Origin: Arthrobacter zhaoxinii
GTDB lineage: Bacteria; Actinomycetota; Actinomycetes; Actinomycetales; Micrococcaceae
Length of the DNA: 64,000 nt
Direction of reading: 5' to 3'
Assembly (NCBI RefSeq): GCF_024385505.1
Contig: NZ_JANFLT010000006.1
Coordinates: forward strand, 724,746-788,745
The notes under the pieces are model-generated. The model saw only the letters and a program-made list of their open reading frames with translations, was not told the origin of the DNA and searched no databases. Both the position numbers and the translations under genes were made by a program. Of the stretch, positions 34,382 to 42,712 are shown piece by piece. Each line of letters starts with the position of its first letter. Positions within the stretch are counted from its first letter, which is position 1.

Positions 34382-35567
34382 TCAGGGCAATAGCCAAACC
34401 GAGCAGGGCGAGTACCGCTCCCACCACAGCGGGGGAGCGGTACCCCCAGCCCCAGGCGATCACGACGCCGCCCAGCAGGGCACCCAGCGCATTGGCCAGG
34501 TTCAGGGCCGCATGATTCAGTGACGATGCCAGCGACTCGGCACCGGGCGAAACATCCAGCAGCCGAGTCTGCAGCGGCGGCGTCAGCATTGACCCGATCA
34601 GCCCCACCAGGAAAACCAGCACCATCGCAGTCGCAGCGAACTGCACCGCCCACGCGTAGGCCAGCAGGATGACCACCGTGCCGCCCAGGATCGCGTAGAT
34701 GCTGCCCATGACATTGATGTCGGCCAGGCGTCCGCCGGCCACGTTACCGATCACCTGGCCCACGCCGTAGAGCCCGACGACGACGGGCAGGACATTCTCG
34801 GAGATGCCTGCCACCTCGGTCATGGTGGGTGCAATGTAGGAGTACACGGCGAAGAATCCACCGAAGCCGACGGTTCCCACCAGCAGGGCCAGCCAGACCT
34901 GGGCCCGCCCGAGGGCGCTGAGCTCAGCCTTGATGCTGGCGCCGGCCAACGTGGGCTGGTACGGCACGAAACGGGCCACCATAGCGACTGTCAGGAGTCC
35001 GATGGCCGCCACCAGGACGAACATCCACCGCCACCCGGCCTGCTGGCCCAGCCACGTGGCAAAGGGCACACCCACCACGTTCGCGATACTCAGGCCCAGC
35101 ATGACCATGGAAATGGCCCAGGCACGGCGGGTAGGAGCCACCAGTGACGCGGCAATGACGGCTGCCACACCGAAGAAGGCACCGTGCGGCAGGCCGGAGA
35201 GGAACCGGGTGAAGAGCAGCCAGGAATAATCTGCGGCAAAGAACGAAGACAGATTGCTCAGGGCGAAGAAGAGCATCAGGCCCAGGACCAGCATTTTCCG
35301 CGGCACTCTGGCGCCAAGGGCGGCGAGCACGGGTGCTCCCACCACCACGCCGAGGGCATAAGCCGAAATAACGTGGCCGCCCGCGGGAACGGAAATGTCG
35401 AGATCGTCCACCATTTCCTGCAGCAGGCCCATGATGCTGAACTCGGTGGTGCCGATGGCAAAGCCGCCCACGGCCAGGGCAGCGATGGCCTTGGCAACTG
35501 TGGTGTGGCGGGTGCCGGGTGTGCGCCGGCCGGACGTTGAAAGGGGCGCGGTGGTGCTCCGGGACAT
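34338..35567 (-). CDS. MFS transporter (AraJ/Cmr-like drug or sugar efflux)
   Basis: A 409-residue transporter with twelve hydrophobic segments. Conserved features of the COG2814 efflux group are AIAALAVGGFAIGTTEFSIMGLL in helix 1, a motif A-like loop AALGARVPRKMLV, and FTRFLSGLPHGAFFGVAAVIA in helix 4. The frame is open upstream to 35783, but ATG 35567 (MSRSTTAPLST) gives the usual short N-terminus. The last 44 nt overlap the 3' end of the cation transporter gene on the other strand. Substrate is unknown. Confidence 0.9.
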   Translation of the reverse strand: MSRSTTAPLSTSGRRTPGTRHTTVAKAIAALAVGGFAIGTTEFSIMGLLQEMVDDLDISVPAGGHVISAYALGVVVGAPVLAALGARVPRKMLVLGLMLFFALSNLSSFFAADYSWLLFTRFLSGLPHGAFFGVAAVIAASLVAPTRRAWAISMVMLGLSIANVVGVPFATWLGQQAGWRWMFVLVAAIGLLTVAMVARFVPYQPTLAGASIKAELSALGRAQVWLALLVGTVGFGGFFAVYSYIAPTMTEVAGISENVLPVVVGLYGVGQVIGNVAGGRLADINVMGSIYAILGGTVVILLAYAWAVQFAATAMVLVFLVGLIGSMLTPPLQTRLLDVSPGAESLASSLNHAALNLANALGALLGGVVIAWGWGYRSPAVVGAVLALLGLAIALISGFLDRRPERSSK

Positions 35568-35818
35568 GTTCGCTTTCAAAAGTGGGGGGAAGCGGCTGTG
35601 CCGCTGCGGACGGCGTTCACGGTCAGCGAGCAGGAGATGCTCCTGCCGGACGCCGGGACGGCTTCGTCCCTTCCAGCCTAGTGCACCGCCGCGCACCCGG
35701 AAGGTCCCCCTGCTGCATGCACATATTCGCTGAACCTGCTCGTTTCCTGCTGCCGCGTGCGCGTAGCCGGTAGAACCGCGCACTGGTGCCGGCGGTGTTG
35801 GCCTGCCACCATAAACGC

Positions 35819-36631
35819 GTGCAGAGCTACGGAATTCCTGCGGGACTGGTGTCCCGCCTGCGGGACGCAGGGTGCGTCTACGCCGAAGAAGAAGCGGTCC
35901 TGCTCCTGTCCGGCGCCCCCGGCGCAGCGGTGCTGGATCTCATGGTGGCCCGGCGGCTGGCCGGACAGCCGTTGGAGCAGGTTCTTGGCTGGGCGTCTTT
36001 CGGAGGTCTTCGGGTAGGGCTGCGGCCGGGGGTCTTTGTTCCACGGCGGCGCACTGAGTTCCTGGCCGAGCAGGCAGTCCATGTGCTTGCAGGACGGAGT
36101 ACCGCCCTGGTGGTGGAGTTGTGCTGCGGGTCGGGGGCGGTCGCAATGGTGGTCTCGGCGGCGGTGCCGGACTGCCGGGTATACGCCGTCGACCTTCATC
36201 CGGACGCCGTCGAATGCGCGCGCAGCAATCTGCCGCAGGCCTCCGTTCTGCAGGGAGACCTCTTTCTCGCGCTGCCTCAGGAGCTGCGCGGGAGGGTCGA
36301 CCTCGTTGTGGCCAACGCTCCCTACGTCCCCACCGGCGCGCTGGCCACGCTGCCGCGCGAAGCGCGGAACTACGAGCCTGCCGACACCTTCGACGGCGGC
36401 CGGAACGGACTCGATACGGTGGGACGCATCATCAGCGAAGCTCCGCAGTGGCTCGGATTCCGGGGGAAGGTCCTGCTCGAGTGCAGCGAGGAACAGGCAG
36501 CTGCGGTGGGCGGGCTGCTTGCCGCCGCAGGACTGTCCCCGCAGATACTCCGGAATGAGGAAACCGATGCCACGGTTGCCGTGGGCAGTGCACCACCCCG
36601 GAGGATGAAGGGCATCAGGCAAACCGGTTAA
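35819..36631 (+). CDS. PrmC/HemK-like protein (N5)-glutamine methyltransferase
   Basis: A 270-residue class I methyltransferase. Features are an N-terminal helical domain, GQPLEQVLGWASFGGLRV, motif I VVELCCGSGAVAMV, VYAVDLHPDAVECAR, and VVANAPYVPTGAL in place of the canonical NPPY. That NAPY form occurs in a PrmC-related actinobacterial subgroup annotated as putative protein glutamine methyltransferases; true PrmC methylates release factors. GTG 35819 is chosen because the family N-terminus (LRDAGCVYAEEEA) begins soon after; GTG 35786 is possible. It ends 9 nt before the Nudix gene. Confidence 0.83.
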   Translation: MQSYGIPAGLVSRLRDAGCVYAEEEAVLLLSGAPGAAVLDLMVARRLAGQPLEQVLGWASFGGLRVGLRPGVFVPRRRTEFLAEQAVHVLAGRSTALVVELCCGSGAVAMVVSAAVPDCRVYAVDLHPDAVECARSNLPQASVLQGDLFLALPQELRGRVDLVVANAPYVPTGALATLPREARNYEPADTFDGGRNGLDTVGRIISEAPQWLGFRGKVLLECSEEQAAAVGGLLAAAGLSPQILRNEETDATVAVGSAPPRRMKGIRQTG

Positions 36632-36634
36632 GCT
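36629..36634 (+). promoter_or_regulatory. Candidate -10 hexamer for the Nudix gene (leaderless type)
   Basis: TAAGCT ends 6 nt before ATG 36641 and overlaps the stop of the preceding gene. No ribosome site is visible. Confidence 0.3.
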
Positions 36635-36640
36635 CGGTGG

Positions 36641-37120
36641 ATGCATTCACAAGAGAACTCCAGCCAGGCCGGTACGGCAGCTCCCCGCCCATCGCCCGGC
36701 GTGCAGGTGGTGGGCGCCGCAATCCTGGATTCCCTGGCCCGGCCCTCGAAGCTCCTGGCGGCACGCCGAAGCGCTCCCGAGGCGCTCGCCGGACTATGGG
36801 AGTTCCCGGGCGGAAAGGTGGAACCCGGGGAAGGCTGCACGGAGGCGCTCCACCGGGAACTGGCAGAGGAGCTCGGGATCCGGGTCGAGCTGGGTGCCGA
36901 AGTCCCTGGTCCCTCGGAGCAGGGCTGGCCGCTCAACCGCACCGCCGCAATGCGCGTGTGGCTGGCAGAAGTCACCGACGGGACACCCGAGCCGCTGGAA
37001 GACCACGACGAGCTTCGCTGGGTGGACCTCACCGAAAACGCACTGATGGAGCTGCCCTGGATCCCGGCTGACCTGCCCATCGTTACCGCCCTGCAGGAAA
37101 CGGTCGCTGCCGGGCTCTAG
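36641..37120 (+). CDS. mutT: Nudix hydrolase, MutT-like (8-oxo-dGTP diphosphatase type)
   Basis: A 159-residue pyrophosphohydrolase. The Nudix box is complete: Gly58-x5-Glu64-x7-Arg72-Glu73-x2-Glu76-Glu77-x-Gly79. The flanking WEFPGGKVEPGE is typical of MutT enzymes that remove oxidised dGTP from the nucleotide pool. The start of the fold is VQVVGAAILD. The C-terminal residues and stop codon lie in the first copy of an 18 bp tandem duplication whose second copy holds the stop of the convergent radical SAM gene. Confidence 0.88.
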   Translation: MHSQENSSQAGTAAPRPSPGVQVVGAAILDSLARPSKLLAARRSAPEALAGLWEFPGGKVEPGEGCTEALHRELAEELGIRVELGAEVPGPSEQGWPLNRTAAMRVWLAEVTDGTPEPLEDHDELRWVDLTENALMELPWIPADLPIVTALQETVAAGL

Positions 37121-37142
37121 AACACTGCCGGGCTCTAGAACA
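37107..37142. repeat. Perfect 18 bp tandem duplication at convergent gene ends
   Basis: Two identical 18 bp units (37107-37124 and 37125-37142, ctgccgggctctagaaca) contain a TCTAGA palindrome each. The first supplies the stop of the Nudix gene (TAG 37118-37120) and the second the stop of the opposite gene (37135-37137). Confidence 0.95.
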
Positions 37143-38289
37143 GTGCCTCCTGGCTGACAGCCGGCGCGGCGTCCGGCCTTCCCGCGCCGGGAACCGTTTC
37201 CCCCGCCGGCCGCAGGAACCGGGCGCCGCCGGTGAAGCCGTACTTGGCTTTGAAGAACCGGATCCGCCCGGCCAGCCAGTCCCGGTATTCCTTGGATGCG
37301 TAGGTGCCTTTTCCGTAAAGCCGGGCGTACTTGCCGGAGAGCTCCGGGTAGTGCCGGGCCAGGAACTCCAGATACCACTCCCGTGCCCCGGGCCGCAGAT
37401 GCAGGGCACCCGCAGTGACTCCCGTGGCTCCGGCTGCTGCAAGCGCGGAGAAGAGGGCGTCCAGGGATTCGTCGCCGTCGGTAAGCCACGGCAGGATGGG
37501 CATGGCCATGACCGAGCACGGCAGGCCGGCGTCCCGGAGGCGGCTGATCAGCTCCAGCCGGGCACGGGGCGTGGGCGTTCCCGGCTCTGCCCGCTTCGCC
37601 AGTTCCGGGTCCACCAGCGCCAGCGAAATGCCCATCCCGATCTCGGTCTGCGCGGAGGCTTCCTTCAGGAGCGGGATGTCCCGTGCCAGCAGGGTGCCCT
37701 TGGTCAGGATGGAGAAGGGGGTGCCGCTGTCCGCCAGCGCACGGATGATGCCGGGCATCAGCTTGTAGCGGCCCTCGGCACGTTGGTAGGGATCAGTGTT
37801 GGTTCCCATGGCCACATGGTGGTGCTGCCAGGCGGGCCGTGCGAGTTCCCGCCGCAGGACCTCGGCAGCGTTGACCTTGACCACGAGCTGGCTGTCGAAA
37901 TCGGCGCCGCTGTCCATATCCAGGTAGGTGTGGGTTTTGCGGGCGAAGCAGTAAACACAGGCATGGCTGCAGCCGCGGTACGGATTGACAGTCCATTCAA
38001 AGGGCATGTTCGACCCGCCGCCCACCTTGTTCAGGACCGATTTGGCGAGAACCTCGTGGAACGTCACCCCGGCAAAGTCCGGCGTGCGTACGGAGCGGAC
38101 CAGGCCCTGCAGCGGAATCAGCGGATCCGTGGTGCCGGGCACCGCCGGCAGGGGCAGTGCCGAGGCAGTTGCCGCCGTGCCTGGAGCGTCCGTGTCCGGC
38201 GGCGTTGCCCGGGAAGCTGTGCCGCAACCGGTGCGGCTATCGTCGCCCTGCACGGGCGGTGCATTGAGTTCCTGACCTTGCCACCTCAT
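37135..38289 (-). CDS. Rv2578c-family radical SAM protein (SplB-like)
   Basis: A 384-residue radical SAM enzyme of the COG1533/SplB group. The cluster motif is CSHACVYC (Cys107, Cys111, Cys114), preceded by VTFHEVLAKSVLNKV and followed by FARKTHTYLDMD, MGTNTDPYQRAEG and a final YGFTGGARFL. It begins MRWQGQ, the usual start. A near-perfect LexA box lies 9 nt upstream of the start codon, and the mycobacterial homologue Rv2578c is a known LexA target. The reaction is unknown; a DNA-repair role is inferred from SOS control and similarity to spore photoproduct lyase. The region between residues 20 and 60 is low-complexity. Confidence 0.9.
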   Translation of the reverse strand: MRWQGQELNAPPVQGDDSRTGCGTASRATPPDTDAPGTAATASALPLPAVPGTTDPLIPLQGLVRSVRTPDFAGVTFHEVLAKSVLNKVGGGSNMPFEWTVNPYRGCSHACVYCFARKTHTYLDMDSGADFDSQLVVKVNAAEVLRRELARPAWQHHHVAMGTNTDPYQRAEGRYKLMPGIIRALADSGTPFSILTKGTLLARDIPLLKEASAQTEIGMGISLALVDPELAKRAEPGTPTPRARLELISRLRDAGLPCSVMAMPILPWLTDGDESLDALFSALAAAGATGVTAGALHLRPGAREWYLEFLARHYPELSGKYARLYGKGTYASKEYRDWLAGRIRFFKAKYGFTGGARFLRPAGETVPGAGRPDAAPAVSQEALF

Positions 38290-38297
38290 TCCCTCAT

Positions 38298-38313
38298 TAG
38301 AACATATGTTCGA
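38298..38313. promoter_or_regulatory. SOS box of the Rv2578c-type gene
   Basis: TAGAACATATGTTCGA has a perfect GAAC-ATAT-GTTC palindromic core and matches 11 of 12 fixed positions of the LexA operator. It lies in the 38 nt gap between the HEXXH-protein gene and the radical SAM gene, only 9 nt from the latter's ATG. Confidence 0.9.
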
Positions 38314-38327
38314 ATAAGGGGGTACTT

Positions 38328-38837
38328 CTATCTGCTGCGGGACCGGCGGCGGGGCCGGTCCGGACCGGCAGCCCGGGCGCGCCGCCGCGGCCTTCCGGGA
38401 CGGTAGCCGCCGTCGCGCAATCCTGCCAGCCGTTCAAACGGATTGGCCGACGCCGGATCCCCGGCGAAGGCCTGGGAGAGGGCCGAGGCGGCGAAGTAGG
38501 CAGGCAGGAAGAACGGACCCAGGAGCGCGTACTGCGAGCTGTGCCGGATCTCGTGGCGCAGCAGCGGGCTGTCCGGCGCGTGGATGCGGCGGGCCGAGGA
38601 GGAACGGTAGAGGACCACGTTGCCGACGGTGAACGCGGCCGCACGGGGGAGGGGCAGCGGATAGCCCCCGGCGAGGGTGGTCTGCTGCGGCCCCGGGGTC
38701 ATGCTGCACCCGGTCGCACGGGCCAGCAGCACACCCGCAGGGGTGGAGAGATTCAGCAGGTTGATCCAGCGGCGGATGGAAACGGCACGCGGGCGGAGAA
38801 CGACACGCGGGCGGAGAACGATCGGTACGGACGGCAT
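38328..38837 (-). CDS. Small uncharacterised protein with HEXXH motif
   Basis: A 169-residue minus-strand ORF, ATG 38837. It contains NVVLYRSSSARRIHAPDSP, then LLRHEIRHSSQYALLGPFFLPAYF: His95-Glu96-x2-His99 is an exact HEXXH zinc-peptidase motif, followed by a hydrophobic stretch and an Arg-rich tail. I recall similar short actinobacterial proteins with HELRHxxQY but no assigned function. A third zinc ligand is not evident. A perfect 18 bp tandem repeat near the 5' end encodes a repeated VVLRPR. The radical SAM gene follows 38 nt downstream on the same strand, with an SOS box in the gap. GGAGG lies just upstream of the ATG. Confidence 0.65.
   Translation of the reverse strand: MPSVPIVLRPRVVLRPRAVSIRRWINLLNLSTPAGVLLARATGCSMTPGPQQTTLAGGYPLPLPRAAAFTVGNVVLYRSSSARRIHAPDSPLLRHEIRHSSQYALLGPFFLPAYFAASALSQAFAGDPASANPFERLAGLRDGGYRPGRPRRRARAAGPDRPRRRSRSR
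38786..38821. repeat. Perfect 18 bp tandem repeat
   Basis: Two identical in-frame units (38786-38803, 38804-38821) give a duplicated VVLRPR hexapeptide near the N-terminus of the HEXXH protein. Confidence 0.9.
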
Positions 38838-38940
38838 GGCACCTCCCTGCGGCAGTATGACGGCCCTGCTGGGCTCGTCTACTAGACTTGCAATGATAAG
38901 CCAGAACCCAACTAGGGCCGGAAACAGGTAAGCACAGTAC

Positions 38941-40038
38941 ATGTCTAACTCCACACCGGGGACCGGTTCCCCAGATACTTCCCCTGAGGGCGCCCTGCCC
39001 GAGCCGCCGAATCCGCTGGATGAAGCCGCTATTGCCGCCGCCGTCGAGCAGGCGCTCGCCGCCATTGCCGCTGCCGCGGACCTGAGTGAACTCAAGGAGG
39101 TCCGGATTGCCGTCACCGGCGAGAAGTCGCCGCTGAGCGGAGCGAACCGGACCATCGGCAAGCTCCCCAAGGACCAGAAGGCCGCCGCCGGCAAGCTCGT
39201 GGGCCCCGCCCGCGGCCGGATCAACTCCGCGCTCGCCGCCCGTACCGTTGAGCTCGAAGCCGAGCGGGACGCCCGGATCCTTGTTGAAGAGGCCGTGGAC
39301 GTCACTGCAGCTCCCCGCCGCCGGCACATCGGCGGCCGGCATCCCATCTCCACCCTGCAGGACCGGGTGGCGGATGTGTTCGTCGGGATGGGCTGGGAAA
39401 TCGCAGAGGGCCCCGAGGTGGAATCCGAGTGGTTCAACTTCGACGCGTTGAACTTCAAGCCGGACCACCCCGCCCGCGAAATGCAGGACACTTTCTTCGT
39501 GGAGCCGCCCGAGGCGCACCTCGTTATGCGGACGCACACTTCTCCGGTCCAGGTCCGTTCCATGCTCGAACGCGACCTGCCGATCTACGTGCTGTGCCCC
39601 GGCAAGGTGTTCCGCACCGATGAGCTGGACGCCACGCACACCCCGGTCTTCCACCAGTTCGAGGGCCTGGCCATCGACAAGGGCCTGACCATGGCCGACC
39701 TGGTCGGCACCCTGGAACACTTCACGCGTGTTCTTTTCGGCGATGAGGCGAAGGTCCGGCTCCGCCCGAACTACTTCCCCTTCACCGAGCCCAGCGCCGA
39801 GCTGGACATCTGGCACCCGGGCGCCAAGGGCGGCCCGCGCTGGATCGAGTGGGGCGGCTGCGGCATGGTCAACCCCAACGTGCTCCGTGCCGCCGGGATC
39901 GACCCCGAGGTCTATACAGGATTTGCCTTCGGCATGGGCATTGACCGTGCCCTCATGTTCCGCAACGAGGTTTCGGACATGCACGAAATGATCGAGGGCG
40001 ACGTACGTTTCAGCGAACACTTCGGGATGGAGATCTAA
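38941..40038 (+). CDS. pheS: Phenylalanine--tRNA ligase alpha subunit
   Basis: Class II aminoacyl-tRNA synthetase catalytic subunit. The 365-residue protein has an N-terminal coiled-coil domain, then motif 1 (GGRHPISTLQDRVADVFVGMGW), motif 2 (VFRTDELDATHTPVFHQFEG) and motif 3 (GFAFGMGIDRALMF). GGTAAGCACAGTAC precedes ATG 38941, with no strong ribosome site. The 103 bp upstream contains no T-box or long Phe-rich leader peptide. The stop abuts the GTG of pheT, giving a tightly linked pair. Confidence 0.98.
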   Translation: MSNSTPGTGSPDTSPEGALPEPPNPLDEAAIAAAVEQALAAIAAAADLSELKEVRIAVTGEKSPLSGANRTIGKLPKDQKAAAGKLVGPARGRINSALAARTVELEAERDARILVEEAVDVTAAPRRRHIGGRHPISTLQDRVADVFVGMGWEIAEGPEVESEWFNFDALNFKPDHPAREMQDTFFVEPPEAHLVMRTHTSPVQVRSMLERDLPIYVLCPGKVFRTDELDATHTPVFHQFEGLAIDKGLTMADLVGTLEHFTRVLFGDEAKVRLRPNYFPFTEPSAELDIWHPGAKGGPRWIEWGGCGMVNPNVLRAAGIDPEVYTGFAFGMGIDRALMFRNEVSDMHEMIEGDVRFSEHFGMEI

Positions 40039-42576
40039 GTGAGAATCCCACTTTCCTGGCTGCGCGAGTATGCCCAGGTTCCGGCGGACGCAACCGCCGA
40101 AGACGTGATGGAAGACCTCGTGAAGGTCGGCCTGGAGGAAGAGGACGTCCACCGTCCCACCGACGCGCTGCAGGGACCCATTGTGGTGGGCCAGGTGCTC
40201 AGCATGGAGCCCGAGCCGCAGAAGAACGGCAAGACGATTAACTGGTGCTCGGTCCGCGTGGTGCCGGAAGGCGCCGGACAGACCCTCACCGGTGACGGCA
40301 TCGACCCCTCCGGCGTGCAGGGCATCGTCTGCGGCGCGCACAACTTCAAGGTGGGGGACAAGGTTGTTGTCACCCTGCCCGGCGCCGTGCTGCCCGGAGA
40401 CTTCCGGATCAGCCCGCGAAAGACCTACGGCCACGTGTCGGCGGGCATGATTGCCTCCGTGCGTGAACTCGGCATCGGCGAGGACCACGACGGCATCCTG
40501 GTGCTCTCCACCCTGGGGCTGGACCCCGAGGTGGGCACCGATGCGATGGAACTGCTCGGCCTGTACGACCAGGCGGCGGAAATCAACGTCACCCCGGACC
40601 GCGGCTACGTCTTCTCCATCCGCGGCGCCGCCCGCGAGTACGCCCACGCCACCGGCACCAAGTTCACCGACCCGGCCGCCGCCGTCGTCGTTCCGCAGGC
40701 AGACGGCAACGGCTACCCGGTACGGCTCGACGACGCCGCTCCCATCTACGGCAAGCCCGGCTGCGACCGGTTCGTGGCCCGGATCGTCCGCGGCGTCGAC
40801 ACTTCCCGGCCCACCCCGCCGTGGATGTCCTCGCGCCTGCGCCTGGCCGGCATGCGGTCCATCTCGCTCGTCGTCGACATCTCCAACTACGTGATGCTCG
40901 AGCTCGGCCAGCCGCTGCACTTCTACGACCTGGACAAGCTCACCGGCGAGATCGTGGTCCGCCGCGCCGCCGAGGGCGAAACGCTGAAGACCCTGGACGA
41001 GAAGGAACGCCGGCTCTCCCCGGAGGACCTGCTGATCACTGACGGGTCCGGTGCCATCGGCATCGCCGGCGTGATGGGCGGGGCCGCCACCGAGGTTGCC
41101 GGCGGAACGCAGAACGTCCTGATCGAAGCCGCCCACTTCGAAGAAGTCAGCATTGCCCGCTCCCGCCGCCGGCATAAGCTGCCCTCCGAAGCATCCAAGC
41201 GCTTCGAACGCGGCGTGGACTGGAACGTAGCCGACGTCGCCGCACAGCGTGCAGTCGACCTGCTGGTGGAACTCGCCGGCGGCACCGCCGACGAGTCCAT
41301 CACCGACGTCGGCACCGCCCCCGCGCCGCGGCGCATCGACCTGCCCGCACAGTTCCCGGCCCGGTTGATCGGCCTGGACTTCACCGAGTCGCAGATCACC
41401 GGCACGCTCGAGGACCTGGGTGCCGCCGTCGAAAAAACCGGCGACGGCTACCTGGTGACGCCCCCGAGCTGGCGCCCGGACCTGGAGACGCGTGAGGACC
41501 TCACCGAGGAAATCATCCGCCTGGTGGGCTACGACAAGATCCCGTCCGCCCTGCCGGTGGCTCCTCCCGGACGCGGTCTGACCCGCCTCCAGCAGCAGCG
41601 CCGCCGCCTTATGCAGTCCCTGGCCGCGGCCGGACTCACCGAGGTGCTGGCCTATCCGTTCGTGACCGAGGCGGACAACACCACCTTCGGGGCGCCGGAA
41701 GGCACGCGGCCTGCGCTCAAGCTGGCCAACCCGCTCAGCGCCGAATACGGTTACCTGCGCACCTCGGTGCTGCCCGGACTGTTCGAGGTTGCCAAGCGGA
41801 ACATGTCCCGCGGCTTCCGGGATTTGGCCCTGTTCGAATCGGGCACGGTCTTCCTGCCCGGCGAGCATCTGGGCACCGAGAGCATCCCGCCGCTGGGTGC
41901 CAAGCCGTCCGACGACGTCCTTGATGAGCTGTACGCCGGAATTCCGGACCAGCCGCTGCACGTGGGTGTCCTGCTGGCCGGCCACGAATCCGCCCCCGGT
42001 GCCGGCTCCACGCCGCGCGCCTGGGACTGGGCCGACGCCGTCGACTTCGCCAAGCTGATGGGCGACGTCCTCGGCGTGGAACTCGTGGTGGAACAGGGTA
42101 CCCACCAGGCGTTCCACCCCGGCCGCACCGCACGGATTGCACTGCGCAGCGGCGAAACCGTGGGCTACGCCGGCGAACTGCACCCCAAGCTCCTGGCCGC
42201 ACGGGACATGCCCGCCCGCACGGTGGCTGCGGAACTGAACGTGGATGCGGTTTTCGACGCCGCCCCTGACGTCATCGTCGCCCGTCCGATCTCCAGCTTC
42301 CCCATCTCCACGCAGGACGTGGCCCTGGTGGTGGCAGAGGATGTTCCCGCCGAGCAGGTCCGCGAGGCGCTGCGCGAGGGAGCCGGCGAGCTGCTTGAAG
42401 ACGTAGCCCTGTTCGACGTCTACGCCGGCTCCGGTATTGAGCCCGGGCACAAGTCGCTCGCGTTCGCGCTGCGCTTCCGTGCCCCGGACCGGACGCTGAC
42501 GGCAGACGAAGCCTCCGAGGCCCGTGCGGCCGCCGTCGCACTGGCGGCTGAGCGGTTCGGCGCCGTTCAGCGGTAG
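40039..42576 (+). CDS. pheT: Phenylalanine--tRNA ligase beta subunit
   Basis: Non-catalytic partner of PheS, forming the alpha2-beta2 enzyme and carrying editing and tRNA-binding functions. The 845-residue protein has an EMAP-type tRNA-binding OB fold (VVGQVLSMEPEPQKNGK, VCGAHNFKVGDKVVV), the B3/B4 editing region (SLVVDISNYVMLELGQPLHFYDL), a B5 domain, a synthetase-like fold and the C-terminal anticodon-binding (FDX-ACB) domain (SSFPISTQDVALVV to LRFRAPDRTLTADE). The GTG start immediately follows the pheS stop codon. Confidence 0.98.
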   Translation: MRIPLSWLREYAQVPADATAEDVMEDLVKVGLEEEDVHRPTDALQGPIVVGQVLSMEPEPQKNGKTINWCSVRVVPEGAGQTLTGDGIDPSGVQGIVCGAHNFKVGDKVVVTLPGAVLPGDFRISPRKTYGHVSAGMIASVRELGIGEDHDGILVLSTLGLDPEVGTDAMELLGLYDQAAEINVTPDRGYVFSIRGAAREYAHATGTKFTDPAAAVVVPQADGNGYPVRLDDAAPIYGKPGCDRFVARIVRGVDTSRPTPPWMSSRLRLAGMRSISLVVDISNYVMLELGQPLHFYDLDKLTGEIVVRRAAEGETLKTLDEKERRLSPEDLLITDGSGAIGIAGVMGGAATEVAGGTQNVLIEAAHFEEVSIARSRRRHKLPSEASKRFERGVDWNVADVAAQRAVDLLVELAGGTADESITDVGTAPAPRRIDLPAQFPARLIGLDFTESQITGTLEDLGAAVEKTGDGYLVTPPSWRPDLETREDLTEEIIRLVGYDKIPSALPVAPPGRGLTRLQQQRRRLMQSLAAAGLTEVLAYPFVTEADNTTFGAPEGTRPALKLANPLSAEYGYLRTSVLPGLFEVAKRNMSRGFRDLALFESGTVFLPGEHLGTESIPPLGAKPSDDVLDELYAGIPDQPLHVGVLLAGHESAPGAGSTPRAWDWADAVDFAKLMGDVLGVELVVEQGTHQAFHPGRTARIALRSGETVGYAGELHPKLLAARDMPARTVAAELNVDAVFDAAPDVIVARPISSFPISTQDVALVVAEDVPAEQVREALREGAGELLEDVALFDVYAGSGIEPGHKSLAFALRFRAPDRTLTADEASEARAAAVALAAERFGAVQR

Positions 42577-42593
42577 GTTTACCCTGCCAAGCG

Positions 42594-42631
42594 GCAGGCC
42601 CCGACGGATGTTCCTCTCCGGCGGGGCCTGC
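42594..42631 (+). terminator. Terminator-like hairpin after pheT
   Basis: A perfect 10 bp GC-rich stem (42594-42603 with 42622-42631) begins 18 nt after the pheT stop. The downstream T content is poor (GCGTTT), so efficiency is uncertain. Confidence 0.6.
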
Positions 42632-42700
42632 TGCGTTTAAGTCCTGCTTCGCCGGATCCTGCCGGGAACCGGACACGGCTCCGCGCTCCGGACCGTTCGC

Positions 42701-42706
42701 TAAGCT
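42701..42706 (+). promoter_or_regulatory. Candidate -10 hexamer for the HAD gene (leaderless type)
   Basis: TAAGCT ends 6 nt before ATG 42713. No ribosome site is visible between them. Confidence 0.3.
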
Positions 42707-42712
42707 GTGGCG

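Noticed and set aside
36280..36340. Inactivating change in the PrmC-like methyltransferase (NAPY instead of NPPY)
   Set aside because: NAPYVP is, as far as I recall, the normal form in this actinobacterial subgroup, so it is not evidence of a broken gene.
38838..38940. T-box or attenuator peptide upstream of pheS
   Set aside because: The 103 bp region has no specifier-loop/T-box consensus and no run of Phe codons.
38434..42450. Very long minus-strand open frame (over 1300 codons) opposite pheS and pheT
   Set aside because: High-GC codon bias leaves the complementary frame open. The translation is rich in Gly, His, Val and Asp without any recognisable motif, and both strands cannot plausibly code here since pheST are certain.
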